Positions 53,509-64,000 of a stretch of 64,000 nt of DNA are shown here, in pieces. The stretch comes from Streptomyces griseoviridis. Lineage in GTDB: Bacteria > Actinomycetota > Actinomycetes > Streptomycetales > Streptomycetaceae. The position numbers and the translations under genes were made by a program. The DNA lies in the NCBI RefSeq assembly GCF_005222485.1, contig NZ_CP029078.1, positions 8,061,501 to 8,125,500 on the forward strand, written 5' to 3'. The notes below the pieces were generated by a model. The model was given only the letters and a program-made list of their open reading frames with translations, was not told the origin of the DNA and ran no database searches. Each line of letters opens with the position of its first letter. Position 1 is the first letter of the stretch.

Positions 53509-55152
53509 ATGAAGCACACTGACCGATACGACGTGGCGATCCTCGGCAGCGGCATGGCCGGCGGGATGCTGGGCGCGGTCCTGGCCCGCAACGGCGTGAA
53601 GGTGCTGCTCCTCGACGCCGGCACGCACCCCCGGTTCGCGGTGGGGGAGTCCACCATCCCCTACACCTCCGGGATGACGCGGCTGATCGCCGACCGCTAC
53701 CGAGTCCCCGAACTGCGGGCCCTGTCCAGCTTCAAGGGCATCCGCGAACACGTCTCGCGCAACTGCGGACAGAAGCAGAACTTCGGGTTCGTCTACCACC
53801 GCGAGGGCGTCCCCCAGGACCCGCGGGAGATCAACCAGCTGGTCGTGCCGTCCGTCCTGCGCACCGAGACCCATCTGTTCCGCCAGGACATCGACGCCTA
53901 CCTCTTCCACGTGGCCGTGAAGTACGGCGCCCAGCCGCGGCTGAACACCAGGATCGTGGACATCGAGACCGACCCCGGCACCGGCGCCGTCCTGCGCACC
54001 GACGGCGGCGAGGAGTTCCGCGCCCAGTACGTCGTCGACGGCAGCGGGTTCCGCTCACCGCTCGCCGAGAAGTTCGCGCTGCGGGAGACACCCACCCGCG
54101 CCAGGACGCACTCCCGCTGCCTGTTCACCCACATGACCGGCGTCGAGCCCTTCGACAAGGCCCCCGCCGCCCGCCGCCACGACCAGCCCAACCCCTGGCA
54201 CCACGGCACCCTGCACCACGTCTTCGAAGGCGGCTGGCTCTGGGTCATCCCGTTCGACAACCACGCCGACTCGCTCAACCCGCTGTGCAGCGTCGGCCTC
54301 ACCCTCGACCCCCGCAAGCACCCCAAGGACGACCGCACCCCACAGGCGGAGTTCGACGCGTTCCTGGCCCGGTTCCCCGAGATCGCGCACCAGTTCCGCG
54401 AGGCGCGGGCGGTCCGCCCCTGGGTCTCCACCGGGCGGCTCCAGTACTCGGCGAAACAGGTGGTCGGCGAGCGGTTCTGCCTCACCTCGCACGCCGCGGG
54501 CTTCATCGACGCCCTGTACTCGCGCGGCCTCACCAACACCATGGAACTCGTCAACGCCCTCGGCTGGCGCCTCATCGCCGCCAGCCGCGACGGCGACTGG
54601 TCCATGGCCAGGTTCGGCTACCTGGAGGACCTCCAGCAGGGCCTGTTCGACTTCCACGACGACATCGTGCACAGCTCCTTCGTGGGCTTCCGCGACTACG
54701 AGCTGTGGAACGCCGTCAACCGCACCTGGATGCTCGGCACCATGCTCGGCAACGTCATGCTGGAGGACGCCTACTACCGGTTCGAACGCACCGGCGACGA
54801 CCGCGTCTTCCGGGAGCTGGAGGAACACGGCAGCCCCGGCTCCCCGCTCCCCGTCAGCGCCGGCTTCACCCGGATGGGCCCGCTCACCAGGGAACTGTGC
54901 CAAGCCGTCGAGGAGGGCACCGAGAGCCCGGGGGAGGCGGCCCGCGCGATCCTCTCGTACATCCGGGACGCCGACTTCATCGCACCGTCCTTCCGGTTCG
55001 GCGAGCGGGACACCCGCTGCTTCGCGATGTCCCCGGCGAAGATGGCCATGAACGCCCGCTGGTGCCGCAGGGACGCGCCGCCTGAGATCGGCCCCCGCAT
55101 GATCAACGCCAGCAAGGGCCTGGTCCGGATGCGGCTGCGGGCGGGCAGGTAG
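53509..55152 (+). CDS. FAD-dependent halogenase 2 (longer type)
   Basis: Flavin halogenase of 547 residues. Seen: FAD motif GSGMAG (13-18), GESTIP (46-51), Lys89 in NCGQKQNFGFVYH, the PQDPREINQL segment and WLWVIP near 243-248. The length and the HREGxPQDPRE pattern resemble the CmlS/CtcP-type longer halogenases rather than the 425-residue enzyme upstream, so the two probably act on different positions or substrates. The C-terminal ~150 residues include a helical extension (MLGTMLGNVMLEDAYY). AGGA lies 8 nt before the ATG. If either active site proves incomplete it could instead be a flavin oxygenase. Confidence 0.9.
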   Translation: MKHTDRYDVAILGSGMAGGMLGAVLARNGVKVLLLDAGTHPRFAVGESTIPYTSGMTRLIADRYRVPELRALSSFKGIREHVSRNCGQKQNFGFVYHREGVPQDPREINQLVVPSVLRTETHLFRQDIDAYLFHVAVKYGAQPRLNTRIVDIETDPGTGAVLRTDGGEEFRAQYVVDGSGFRSPLAEKFALRETPTRARTHSRCLFTHMTGVEPFDKAPAARRHDQPNPWHHGTLHHVFEGGWLWVIPFDNHADSLNPLCSVGLTLDPRKHPKDDRTPQAEFDAFLARFPEIAHQFREARAVRPWVSTGRLQYSAKQVVGERFCLTSHAAGFIDALYSRGLTNTMELVNALGWRLIAASRDGDWSMARFGYLEDLQQGLFDFHDDIVHSSFVGFRDYELWNAVNRTWMLGTMLGNVMLEDAYYRFERTGDDRVFRELEEHGSPGSPLPVSAGFTRMGPLTRELCQAVEEGTESPGEAARAILSYIRDADFIAPSFRFGERDTRCFAMSPAKMAMNARWCRRDAPPEIGPRMINASKGLVRMRLRAGR

Positions 55153-55189
55153 CGGTCCGCCACACGGCCGCGCGCGGGCAGGCAGGCGG

Positions 55190-55247
55190 GAGGCCGCCAC
55201 CGGACCGGCGCGTCCGGCGAGGCCGCCACCGGACCGGCGCGTCCGGC
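55190..55247. repeat. 29-bp exact tandem duplication after halogenase 2
   Basis: Two identical 29-bp units beginning GAGGCCGCCACCGG at 55190 and 55219. Intergenic. Confidence 0.8.
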
Positions 55248-55293
55248 GCGGCCGGCGAGCGGGTCACCCGCACCCGGGCCCGCGCCTCGCGCA

Positions 55294-55362
55294 CACCCCC
55301 TATGCCCCGCTCAGGGGGTGCCGGGAGAACCCCCCGCCCCGGCGGGCAGGGGGTTCTCCCGG
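55294..55362 (+). terminator. Two consecutive hairpins between halogenase 2 and the PKS gene
   Basis: First an 8-bp stem (55294-55301 with 55313-55320), then a perfect 14-bp stem (55321-55334 with 55349-55362) with a 14-nt loop. They are the main content of the 360-bp gap. They may end the halogenase transcript or form a leader structure for the PKS gene. No T-run follows. Confidence 0.65.
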
Positions 55363-55512
55363 CTCAGCCGCCCTTCCTAGCCTGGGACCGCACCGGTTCA
55401 CGGATATCCGGTCCCGCCCGGGACCGTCGAGGTCCGTGGCCACGGCGCCGTCGGCACCGCACTGAGACCCGGGCAGCGCCCGGTCACCCGCTCCCGGACG
55501 AAAAGGCAGCGA

Positions 55513-58500
55513 ATGATGAACGCGCAGTCCACCCCCGACGCCGAGGAACCGATCGCCGTCGTCGGCATGGCCGGCCGCTTCCCCGGGGCACCCGACGTCG
55601 ACAGCCTCTGGACCCTCCTGATGAACCGCCAGGAAGCCATCCGCGCGGTCCCCTCCGACCGCTGGGACGCCACCCTCCAGCACGACCCCCGGCTGCGCGT
55701 CCCGGCGGTCGGCGGCTTCCTCGACGACATCGACCTCTTCGACGCCGGGTTCTTCGGGATCTCCCCGCGCGAGGCCGCCGCCATGGACCCGCAGCAGCGG
55801 CTGCTCCTCGAGGTCGGCTGGCAGACCCTGGAGGACGCCGGACAGCGGGCGAGCGACCTCGCGGGCACCCGCACCGGGGTCTACGTCGCCACCGTCTGGC
55901 ACGACTACGAACTGCTGCGCAGGGCACGGGGCGCCGGACACACCCAGCACACCCTCGTCGGCTCGGGGCGCGACATCCTCGCCAACCGGCTGTCGTACTT
56001 CATGAAGCTCCGCGGCCCGAGCCTCGCGGTCGACACCGGCTGCTCGTCAGGGCTGGTCGCCCTCGACCTCGCCGCCCGCGCCCTGCGCGCCCGCGACATC
56101 GAAGCGGCCGTCGTCGGCAGCACCAACCTGATGATGGACCCGCACGTCAGCGTCGGCCTCACCCACTTCGGCGGTCTCTCCCCCGACGGACGCTGCGCCT
56201 CCTTCGCCCGGTCCGCGAACGGCTTCGTCCGCGGCGAGGGCGTCGCCGCCGTCTACCTCAAGACGCTCAGCCGCGCCCTGCGCGACGGCGACCGGGTGCA
56301 CGGCGTCCTGGTGAGCACCCTCACCAACAACGACGGCGGCGGCGCCAGCCTGGTCAGCCCCAGCCAGGAAGGCCAGGAGGACCTGCTGCGCCGCAGCTAC
56401 GGCCCGCACACCGTGCCCGCCGCCGCCCTCTCCTACGTCGAGGCGCACGGCACCGGCACCAAGCGCGGCGACCCGACGGAGGCCGGCGCGCTCGGCGCCG
56501 TCCTCGGCCGCGCCCGCCCGGCCGGCGACCCGCTGCCGATCGGCTCGGTGAAGACCAACATCGGTCACCTGGAGGGAAGTTCGGGACTCGCCGGACTGAT
56601 CAAGGTGCTCCTCTCGCTCCGCCACCGGCTGGTCCCGCCGTCCTTGCACGCCGAGGAGCTGAACCCGCGCATCCCGTTCGACGATCTCAACCTCAGCGTG
56701 GTCCGCGAACCGCTCGCCCTGCCCCCCGAGGGACCGGTCCACCTGGGCGTCAACTCCTTCGGCTGGGGCGGGAGCAACGCCCATGTCGTCGTCGCGTCCC
56801 CACCGCCCCCCGCACCGCCCGCGCCCGACCCCGACCGCACCCGCGACACCGCGCTGCCCCCGGTGATCACCCTGTCGGGACACCGCGCCCCCGTCCTGCC
56901 CCGCCGCGCGGCCCAGTTGCACGACGCGCTGCTCGCCGCCGAGCCGTCCGGCACCGCCGAACTGGCCGGCACCCTCGCCTGGCACCGTGACCACTTCCCC
57001 GAGCGGGCCGCGTTCGTCGCCGAGGACCTTCAGCGGACCGCCGCAGGACTCACCGCCCTCCAGGACCCCGCCACCCCCGACGACCCGGACACCGCCCTCG
57101 TCACCGGACGGGCCGTCCCGCACCGCCGCACCGCCTTCCTCTTCCCCGGGCAGGGCTCCCAGTGGCGCGAGATGGGCGTCGCCCTCTACCGCGACAGCCC
57201 GCGCTTCGCCGCTGTCGTCGACCGGTGCTCCAAAGCCCTCGCCCCGCACGTCGACTGGGACCTCACCGACGTGTTCGTCCCCGGCGCCGGGCCGCTCGGC
57301 GACACCTGGACCACCCGCACCGACGTGCTCCAACCCGCCCTGTGGGCCATGTCGTTGGGCCTGGCCGAACTGTGGGGCGCGGCCGGCGTCGTCCCCGACG
57401 TCGTCCTCGGCACCAGCCAGGGCGAGATCACCGCCGCCACCTTCGCGGGCGCCCTCTCCCTCGACGACGCCGCCCTCGTCCTCGCCCGGCGCGGCGCCCT
57501 GATCGCCGAGCGGGTGTCGGGGCGCGGGCTCATGCTCGCCGTCGACCTGGACCGCGAGGCCGCCCTGCGCGCCCTGGAGGGGTTCGAGGACGAGATCTCC
57601 TTCGCGGCCCACAACGGACCCCGCTCCTGCGTCCTGTCGGGCGACCACGACCACGTCCTCGCCCTGAAGGAACTCCTGGAGGCCGAGGGCACCTACTGCG
57701 CCCTGGTCGGCATCGACTACGCCTCCCACAGCGCCGGCATGGGCGTCCTGCGCGACGACCTCGCCACCGCGCTCGCCCCGATCCGGCCCACCGCGGGCAC
57801 CGTCCCCGTGATGTCCACGGTCGAGGCGGCCGTCGTCGACGGCGGCGCCCTCGACCCCGGCTACTGGGTCCGCAACCTGTGCGAGCCCATCGAGTTCGCC
57901 GCCGCCATGGACGCCCTCTTCGACAGCGGCGTCACCCACGTCGTGGAGATCAGCCCCCATCCGGTCCTGCACCCCGCCCTCGAACAGCTGATCGCCGCGC
58001 GCGAAGAGCAGCTCGCCCCGCTCACCACGGTGCGCCGCGGCCACGCCGGTGTCCGCGACGTCGCCCAGGCCCTCGCCCGCGCCTACATCGCGGGCCTCGA
58101 ACCCTTCGGCACCCTGCCCCGCCACGCGCGGGTTCCCGTGCCCCGCTACCCGATGGAGCGCGAGAGCTTCTGGCCCGCCGTCGACCACCGCCCGGCGGGC
58201 GGCGCAGTCCAGGGCCTTCAGGCTCCGCTCACCCCCGCCCCCGGACGGCCCGGAGTCTGGCACGGCAGCCTCGAACTGTCGCCCGCCACCCAGCCCTGGC
58301 TCACCGACCACCAGCTCTACGACACCGCCCTGCTGCCCGGCACCGGCATGCTGGCCATCGCCCTGCACACCGCGCTGGCCCGCACCGGCGCACCGGCCGC
58401 GCGCCTCACCGACGTCCGCTTCCGCAAGGAGGTCACGGTCGCGGCGGGCGCGGTCCGGTTCACCACCGAATGGCAGGACACCCCCGAGGGCGGCGCGTTC

Positions 58501-61500
58501 CGGCTGCTGTCACTGCCCGCGGGGGCCGCCGCCTGGGACGTCGTCGCGACCGCCGCCGTCGAGCACGGGTCACCCGCGCCCGAGACCCCCGCCTGCCCCG
58601 ACTGGGACGACCGGGCCACCACCGAGGAGGACCCCGCCGAGTTCTACCGCCGCTGCACCGAGCGGGGGCAGGTCTACGGGCCCGCCTTCCGGACGGTGCG
58701 GAGCCTGCGGCGCCACCCGTCGGGCGACGAGGCACTCGCCGAGATCCGGCTGCCCGACGACCTCTGGGCCGGCCTGCGCCCCCAGGTCCCGCACCCCGTG
58801 CTGTGGGACGGCGCACTCCAGGTCGCCCTGCTGCTCGACGACTCCGCGCAGCCGCTGATGCCGGTGGCCGTCGACACCGTCCACCTCCTGCCCGCGGGCC
58901 CCGACCCCGTCACCGCGCTCCGCTCCCACGTCCTGCGCCGACCGGACGGCCGCGTCGACGTCCGGGTCTACGACGACGACCGCCGCCCCCTGCTGGTCAT
59001 GGAGGGCCTCGTCCTGCGGTCCCTGCCCGGCTCCGAGCGGCACCGGCCCGACACCGGCCGACTGCACCACCTGCACTGGACCGACGTCACCGACACCGCC
59101 CCCGAGGACACCCCCGCCCACGACGGCGGGGCGGCCCCGGCCGGCCGCTGGATCGTCTGCGACAGCACCGGCGGTGGCGCCCGGGACCTGGTCGACGCGC
59201 TGCGCGGCGCGGGCGCCGAGGTCACCACCGTCGGCGACCTCGGCCGCCCCGAGGACATCGTGGCCCGCGCCGCCACCGCCGCCGACGCCATCGACGAGAT
59301 CCTCTTCCTCGCACCCCGCGCCTGCGTCGGACCCGACGCCCAGCAGCGCGGACTCGCCCACCTCACCGCCCTGGTGCGGGTCTGCTCCGCGCTGCCCGCA
59401 CTGCCCCGGCTCACCGTGGTCACCGACCGGGCGCAGAGCGCCACCGCCGACGACACACCCGACCCGGGCGCCGCCCTGTACTGGGGATACGGGCGGGTGC
59501 TGCAACGCGAGCACCCCGAACTGCGGCCCCGGCTCATCGACATCGACACCTCAGCCGCCGACTGGACCCGGGCCTGCTCCCTGGCCCTGCTCGCCACGGT
59601 CGACGACCAGCTCGCGCTGCGCGGCGACCGGCGGCTGGCCGCCCGGATCGTGCGGGCCGGTACGCACGAACCGGGCGGCCTGGACGGGACCCACCGCACC
59701 CCGGCGCGTCCCGCCCGGCGCACCTGCCCCCAGCCCTTCCGCCTCGGCGCCGCCCGCACCGGCCCGGCGGCCACCGCCGAGTTCCTCCCGCACACCCCGC
59801 CGCTGCCCGCCGAGGGTCAGGTGGTGGTGGCGACCACGGCGGCCGCCGTGACCCCCGCCGATCTGCGCGACCTCGCCGCCGTCCGGGCCGGCACCGCCCC
59901 CGGCACCCTGCCGCTGGGCCGCGCCTGCGCCGGCCGGATCAGCGCCCTGGGCCCCGGCGTCCACGGGCTCGAGGTCGGCGACCGGGTCGCCGCCGTGACC
60001 GCGGGCGCCCTGGCCGGACACGTCCTCGCCGACGCGGCCCAGGTGATCCGGCTGCCCGAAGGACACGGCGACGCCGAGGCCGCCGCGCTCACCCTGCCCG
60101 CCGTCACCGCCCGGTACGCCCTCACCCACGTCGGCCGCCTCGCCGAGGGCGACACCGTGCTGATCCACACGACCGCGCTGCCGGACGCGCTGGCCGCCGT
60201 CCGGGTCGCCCGAGCCGAGGGCGCCCTCCCGCTGGTCGTCGACGACGACGCACCGCGCCACACGGACGCCCTGCGCTCGGCGGGCGCCCACACGGTCCTC
60301 GACAGCGCCGACCCCGCATGGCCCTCGGCGTTCGACCTGGCCACCGACGGCCGGGGCGCCGACGTGGTCCTCGGCCCGCGCGGCGGCACGGCCGCAGGAC
60401 ACGCCTGGGCCCTGCTGGCACCGGACGGACGGTACGTCGAGGACGCCACCCGCGACGGGTCACGGCCCGCCCCCGACGACCGCCCCCTGCCCGTCGGCGT
60501 CACCTTCGGCTCCGTCGACCTGGACGCGCTGCGGCTGCGCCGCCCCGCCCTCTTCGCCCGCCTGCTGGCCGACGTCTGGGCATCCGACGACGACCACCTG
60601 CCCACCGCGCCACCCGTGCGCGCCCACGACTGCGCCGGCCTCACCGCGACCACCGTCGACCTCGACCACGCCCCGCAGGACGCCGGGCTCGTCCTCACCG
60701 GTCTCGACGGCGTGCGGCACATCGCGCCCGAACCCCTGCCCGACGGCAGGTTCCGCTCCGACGGCGCCTACCTGATCAGCGGCGGGCTCGGCGCCCTCGG
60801 CCTCTCCCTCGCGGAGTTCCTCGCCGCGAAGGGCGCGGGCACCCTCGTCCTCGTCGGCAGGTCCGCACCCACCGCGCAGGCCGCCGCCCGACTGGCGGAA
60901 CTCCGCTCCCTGGGGACCGCCGTGCACGTCCTGCGCTGCGACGTCGCCGACCGCACCGCCGTCCGCCAGGCCCTCGACGGACTGCGCGCCCGGGGACTGC
61001 CCCCGCTGCGCGGCGTCGCGCACGCCGCCGGCGTCGTCTCGGACGCCACCATCGGACGGCTGACCCCACGCCGGCTCGCCAAGGTGCTCCACCCCAAGGT
61101 GGCGGGCACCGCCACCCTGGAGGCCGTCACCGCGCACGACCCGCTGGACTTCTTCCTCCTCTTCTCCTCCGCCGCGGCCCTCGTCGGCAACCCGGGCCAG
61201 GCCGCCTACGCCGCGGCCAACGCCTACCTCGACGCCACCGCCGAACTGCGCCGCCGCCGCGGACTGCCCGCGCTCAGCGTCCAGTGGGGCCCCTTCGCCG
61301 ACATCGGCCTCGCCGCCCGCGACGACCGCGCGGGCGCCCGGCTCAGCGACCGCGGCATGGACGCCTTCCCCGCCAACGAGGCCTGGTCCGCGCTGACCCG
61401 GCTGCTCACGCGGGACCGCCCCGTCGTCGGCTACCTCCCGCTCGACCTGCGCCGCTGGTTCGAGGCCGCCCCCGACACGGTCGCCCTGAGCGCCTGGCAC

Positions 61501-61842
61501 GACCTGCACGCGAGGCTCGGGGAGACCGGCGGACCAGAGACGGGCAGCGCCTTCGCCGCCGCCCTGCGCGCCGCACCCGAGGAGACCCGGCCCGCCCTGG
61601 TGGAGGCCAAGGTCCGCGAACTCGCCGCCCAGGTCCTGCGCCTCGCCCCCGAACGGCTGGAACGTGACGCGCTGTTCGAGTCCCTCGGCCTGGACTCGCT
61701 GATGAGCCTCGAACTCCGCAACCGCCTCGAAGCCGCCCTCGGCCTGCGCCTCTCGCCCACTCTCCTGTGGACGTACGGCACCCTGCGCACCCTCACCAGG
61801 GCCCTCACCGAGCAGGTCACCCATCCCCGGGAGCAGGCGTGA
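55513..61842 (+). CDS. Type I polyketide synthase KS-AT-DH-(ER)-KR-ACP
   Basis: Single-module PKS of 2109 residues. KS: Cys177 in the unusual TGCSSG, His312 (HGTGT), His352 (NIGHLEG). AT: FPGQGSQW near 545, nucleophile Ser636 in GTSQGE (Thr for the usual His) and YASH (738-741), a motif associated with methylmalonyl selectivity. DH: His934 (DHQLYDTALLPGT), Asp1100-xxx-Gln1104. ER-like region about 1405-1740, but the NADPH loop reads HTTALPDALAA without GGVG, so it is probably inactive. KR: YLISGGLGALG and QAAYAAANAYLDA. ACP: Ser2063 (GLDSLMS). No thioesterase. One module suggests iterative use. The start could be the ATG at 55513 or 55516. Confidence 0.93.
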   Translation: MMNAQSTPDAEEPIAVVGMAGRFPGAPDVDSLWTLLMNRQEAIRAVPSDRWDATLQHDPRLRVPAVGGFLDDIDLFDAGFFGISPREAAAMDPQQRLLLEVGWQTLEDAGQRASDLAGTRTGVYVATVWHDYELLRRARGAGHTQHTLVGSGRDILANRLSYFMKLRGPSLAVDTGCSSGLVALDLAARALRARDIEAAVVGSTNLMMDPHVSVGLTHFGGLSPDGRCASFARSANGFVRGEGVAAVYLKTLSRALRDGDRVHGVLVSTLTNNDGGGASLVSPSQEGQEDLLRRSYGPHTVPAAALSYVEAHGTGTKRGDPTEAGALGAVLGRARPAGDPLPIGSVKTNIGHLEGSSGLAGLIKVLLSLRHRLVPPSLHAEELNPRIPFDDLNLSVVREPLALPPEGPVHLGVNSFGWGGSNAHVVVASPPPPAPPAPDPDRTRDTALPPVITLSGHRAPVLPRRAAQLHDALLAAEPSGTAELAGTLAWHRDHFPERAAFVAEDLQRTAAGLTALQDPATPDDPDTALVTGRAVPHRRTAFLFPGQGSQWREMGVALYRDSPRFAAVVDRCSKALAPHVDWDLTDVFVPGAGPLGDTWTTRTDVLQPALWAMSLGLAELWGAAGVVPDVVLGTSQGEITAATFAGALSLDDAALVLARRGALIAERVSGRGLMLAVDLDREAALRALEGFEDEISFAAHNGPRSCVLSGDHDHVLALKELLEAEGTYCALVGIDYASHSAGMGVLRDDLATALAPIRPTAGTVPVMSTVEAAVVDGGALDPGYWVRNLCEPIEFAAAMDALFDSGVTHVVEISPHPVLHPALEQLIAAREEQLAPLTTVRRGHAGVRDVAQALARAYIAGLEPFGTLPRHARVPVPRYPMERESFWPAVDHRPAGGAVQGLQAPLTPAPGRPGVWHGSLELSPATQPWLTDHQLYDTALLPGTGMLAIALHTALARTGAPAARLTDVRFRKEVTVAAGAVRFTTEWQDTPEGGAFRLLSLPAGAAAWDVVATAAVEHGSPAPETPACPDWDDRATTEEDPAEFYRRCTERGQVYGPAFRTVRSLRRHPSGDEALAEIRLPDDLWAGLRPQVPHPVLWDGALQVALLLDDSAQPLMPVAVDTVHLLPAGPDPVTALRSHVLRRPDGRVDVRVYDDDRRPLLVMEGLVLRSLPGSERHRPDTGRLHHLHWTDVTDTAPEDTPAHDGGAAPAGRWIVCDSTGGGARDLVDALRGAGAEVTTVGDLGRPEDIVARAATAADAIDEILFLAPRACVGPDAQQRGLAHLTALVRVCSALPALPRLTVVTDRAQSATADDTPDPGAALYWGYGRVLQREHPELRPRLIDIDTSAADWTRACSLALLATVDDQLALRGDRRLAARIVRAGTHEPGGLDGTHRTPARPARRTCPQPFRLGAARTGPAATAEFLPHTPPLPAEGQVVVATTAAAVTPADLRDLAAVRAGTAPGTLPLGRACAGRISALGPGVHGLEVGDRVAAVTAGALAGHVLADAAQVIRLPEGHGDAEAAALTLPAVTARYALTHVGRLAEGDTVLIHTTALPDALAAVRVARAEGALPLVVDDDAPRHTDALRSAGAHTVLDSADPAWPSAFDLATDGRGADVVLGPRGGTAAGHAWALLAPDGRYVEDATRDGSRPAPDDRPLPVGVTFGSVDLDALRLRRPALFARLLADVWASDDDHLPTAPPVRAHDCAGLTATTVDLDHAPQDAGLVLTGLDGVRHIAPEPLPDGRFRSDGAYLISGGLGALGLSLAEFLAAKGAGTLVLVGRSAPTAQAAARLAELRSLGTAVHVLRCDVADRTAVRQALDGLRARGLPPLRGVAHAAGVVSDATIGRLTPRRLAKVLHPKVAGTATLEAVTAHDPLDFFLLFSSAAALVGNPGQAAYAAANAYLDATAELRRRRGLPALSVQWGPFADIGLAARDDRAGARLSDRGMDAFPANEAWSALTRLLTRDRPVVGYLPLDLRRWFEAAPDTVALSAWHDLHARLGETGGPETGSAFAAALRAAPEETRPALVEAKVRELAAQVLRLAPERLERDALFESLGLDSLMSLELRNRLEAALGLRLSPTLLWTYGTLRTLTRALTEQVTHPREQA

Positions 61843-61895
61843 GCACCGACCCCGCCCGCCCGGCCACCGCCCCGCCACGACCGCAAGGAACCCCG

Positions 61896-64000
<2,105 letters not shown>

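Noticed and set aside
57162..61667. 1501-codon plus-strand frame inside the PKS gene
   Set aside because: A frame-shifted Arg/Pro-rich shadow of the AT-to-KR region.

Overview
The window is chromosomal DNA of a Streptomyces-like actinomycete. G+C is very high with strong third-position bias, and GTG/TTG starts and GTGA/ATGA overlaps are common. Rare TTA codons occur in accessory genes, and the families seen (SARP, LAL, BlaI/M56, ECF42-type sigma with a DGPF protein, lactococcin-972-like peptide, many TetR/MarR regulators, type I PKSs) fit that group. Two secondary-metabolite loci sit in accessory and housekeeping-type genes.

Left part (1-13920): the 3' part of a short-chain dehydrogenase; a BlaI repressor/M56 membrane peptidase pair; two iron-transport membrane genes (FetB-like, FTR1-like) separated by an operator-rich divergent promoter from a DedA-PAP2 pair; a DUF2071 protein; a P450-ferredoxin cassette with a divergent TetR regulator; a large secreted protein of seven Cys-rich repeats plus an IPT domain; a VOC protein; and a secreted GDSL lipase.

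Cluster 1 (about 14099-31069, minus strand): a PUFA-synthase/hglE-like locus in one apparent operon. Protein 1 is ER-KS-AT-ACP-ACP-KR. Protein 2 is KS-AT-linker-DH-phosphopantetheinyl transferase. They are followed by a free ACP, an alpha/beta hydrolase, a GT1 glycosyltransferase and an ABC exporter. The set has what is needed to build, activate, release, glycosylate and export a reduced acyl chain, so a glycolipid-like product is inferred. A lactococcin-972-like precursor lies behind its promoter.

Middle (32490-41460): an unknown protein, an M48 peptidase with a membrane-anchored partner, a second ferredoxin-P450 cassette with a divergent MarR regulator, an ECF42-like sigma factor with its DGPF partner, a membrane protein, and a stand-alone structured RNA (about 41314-41460) with its own -10 box and terminator.

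Cluster 2 (42298 to the right edge, all plus strand): SARP, MFS exporter, TetR, metallo-beta-lactamase-fold protein, flavin halogenase, CPA2 antiporter, LuxR/LAL activator, second flavin halogenase, an iterative-looking KS-AT-DH-(ER)-KR-ACP PKS, and a second PKS whose KS is followed by the post-AT linker with no acyltransferase in between. It is cut by the window end. This cluster, predicted to make a chlorinated or brominated polyketide, with its AT-less PKS, degenerate ER and TTA codons in five genes of the window (four in this cluster), is the strongest candidate for an undescribed system here.
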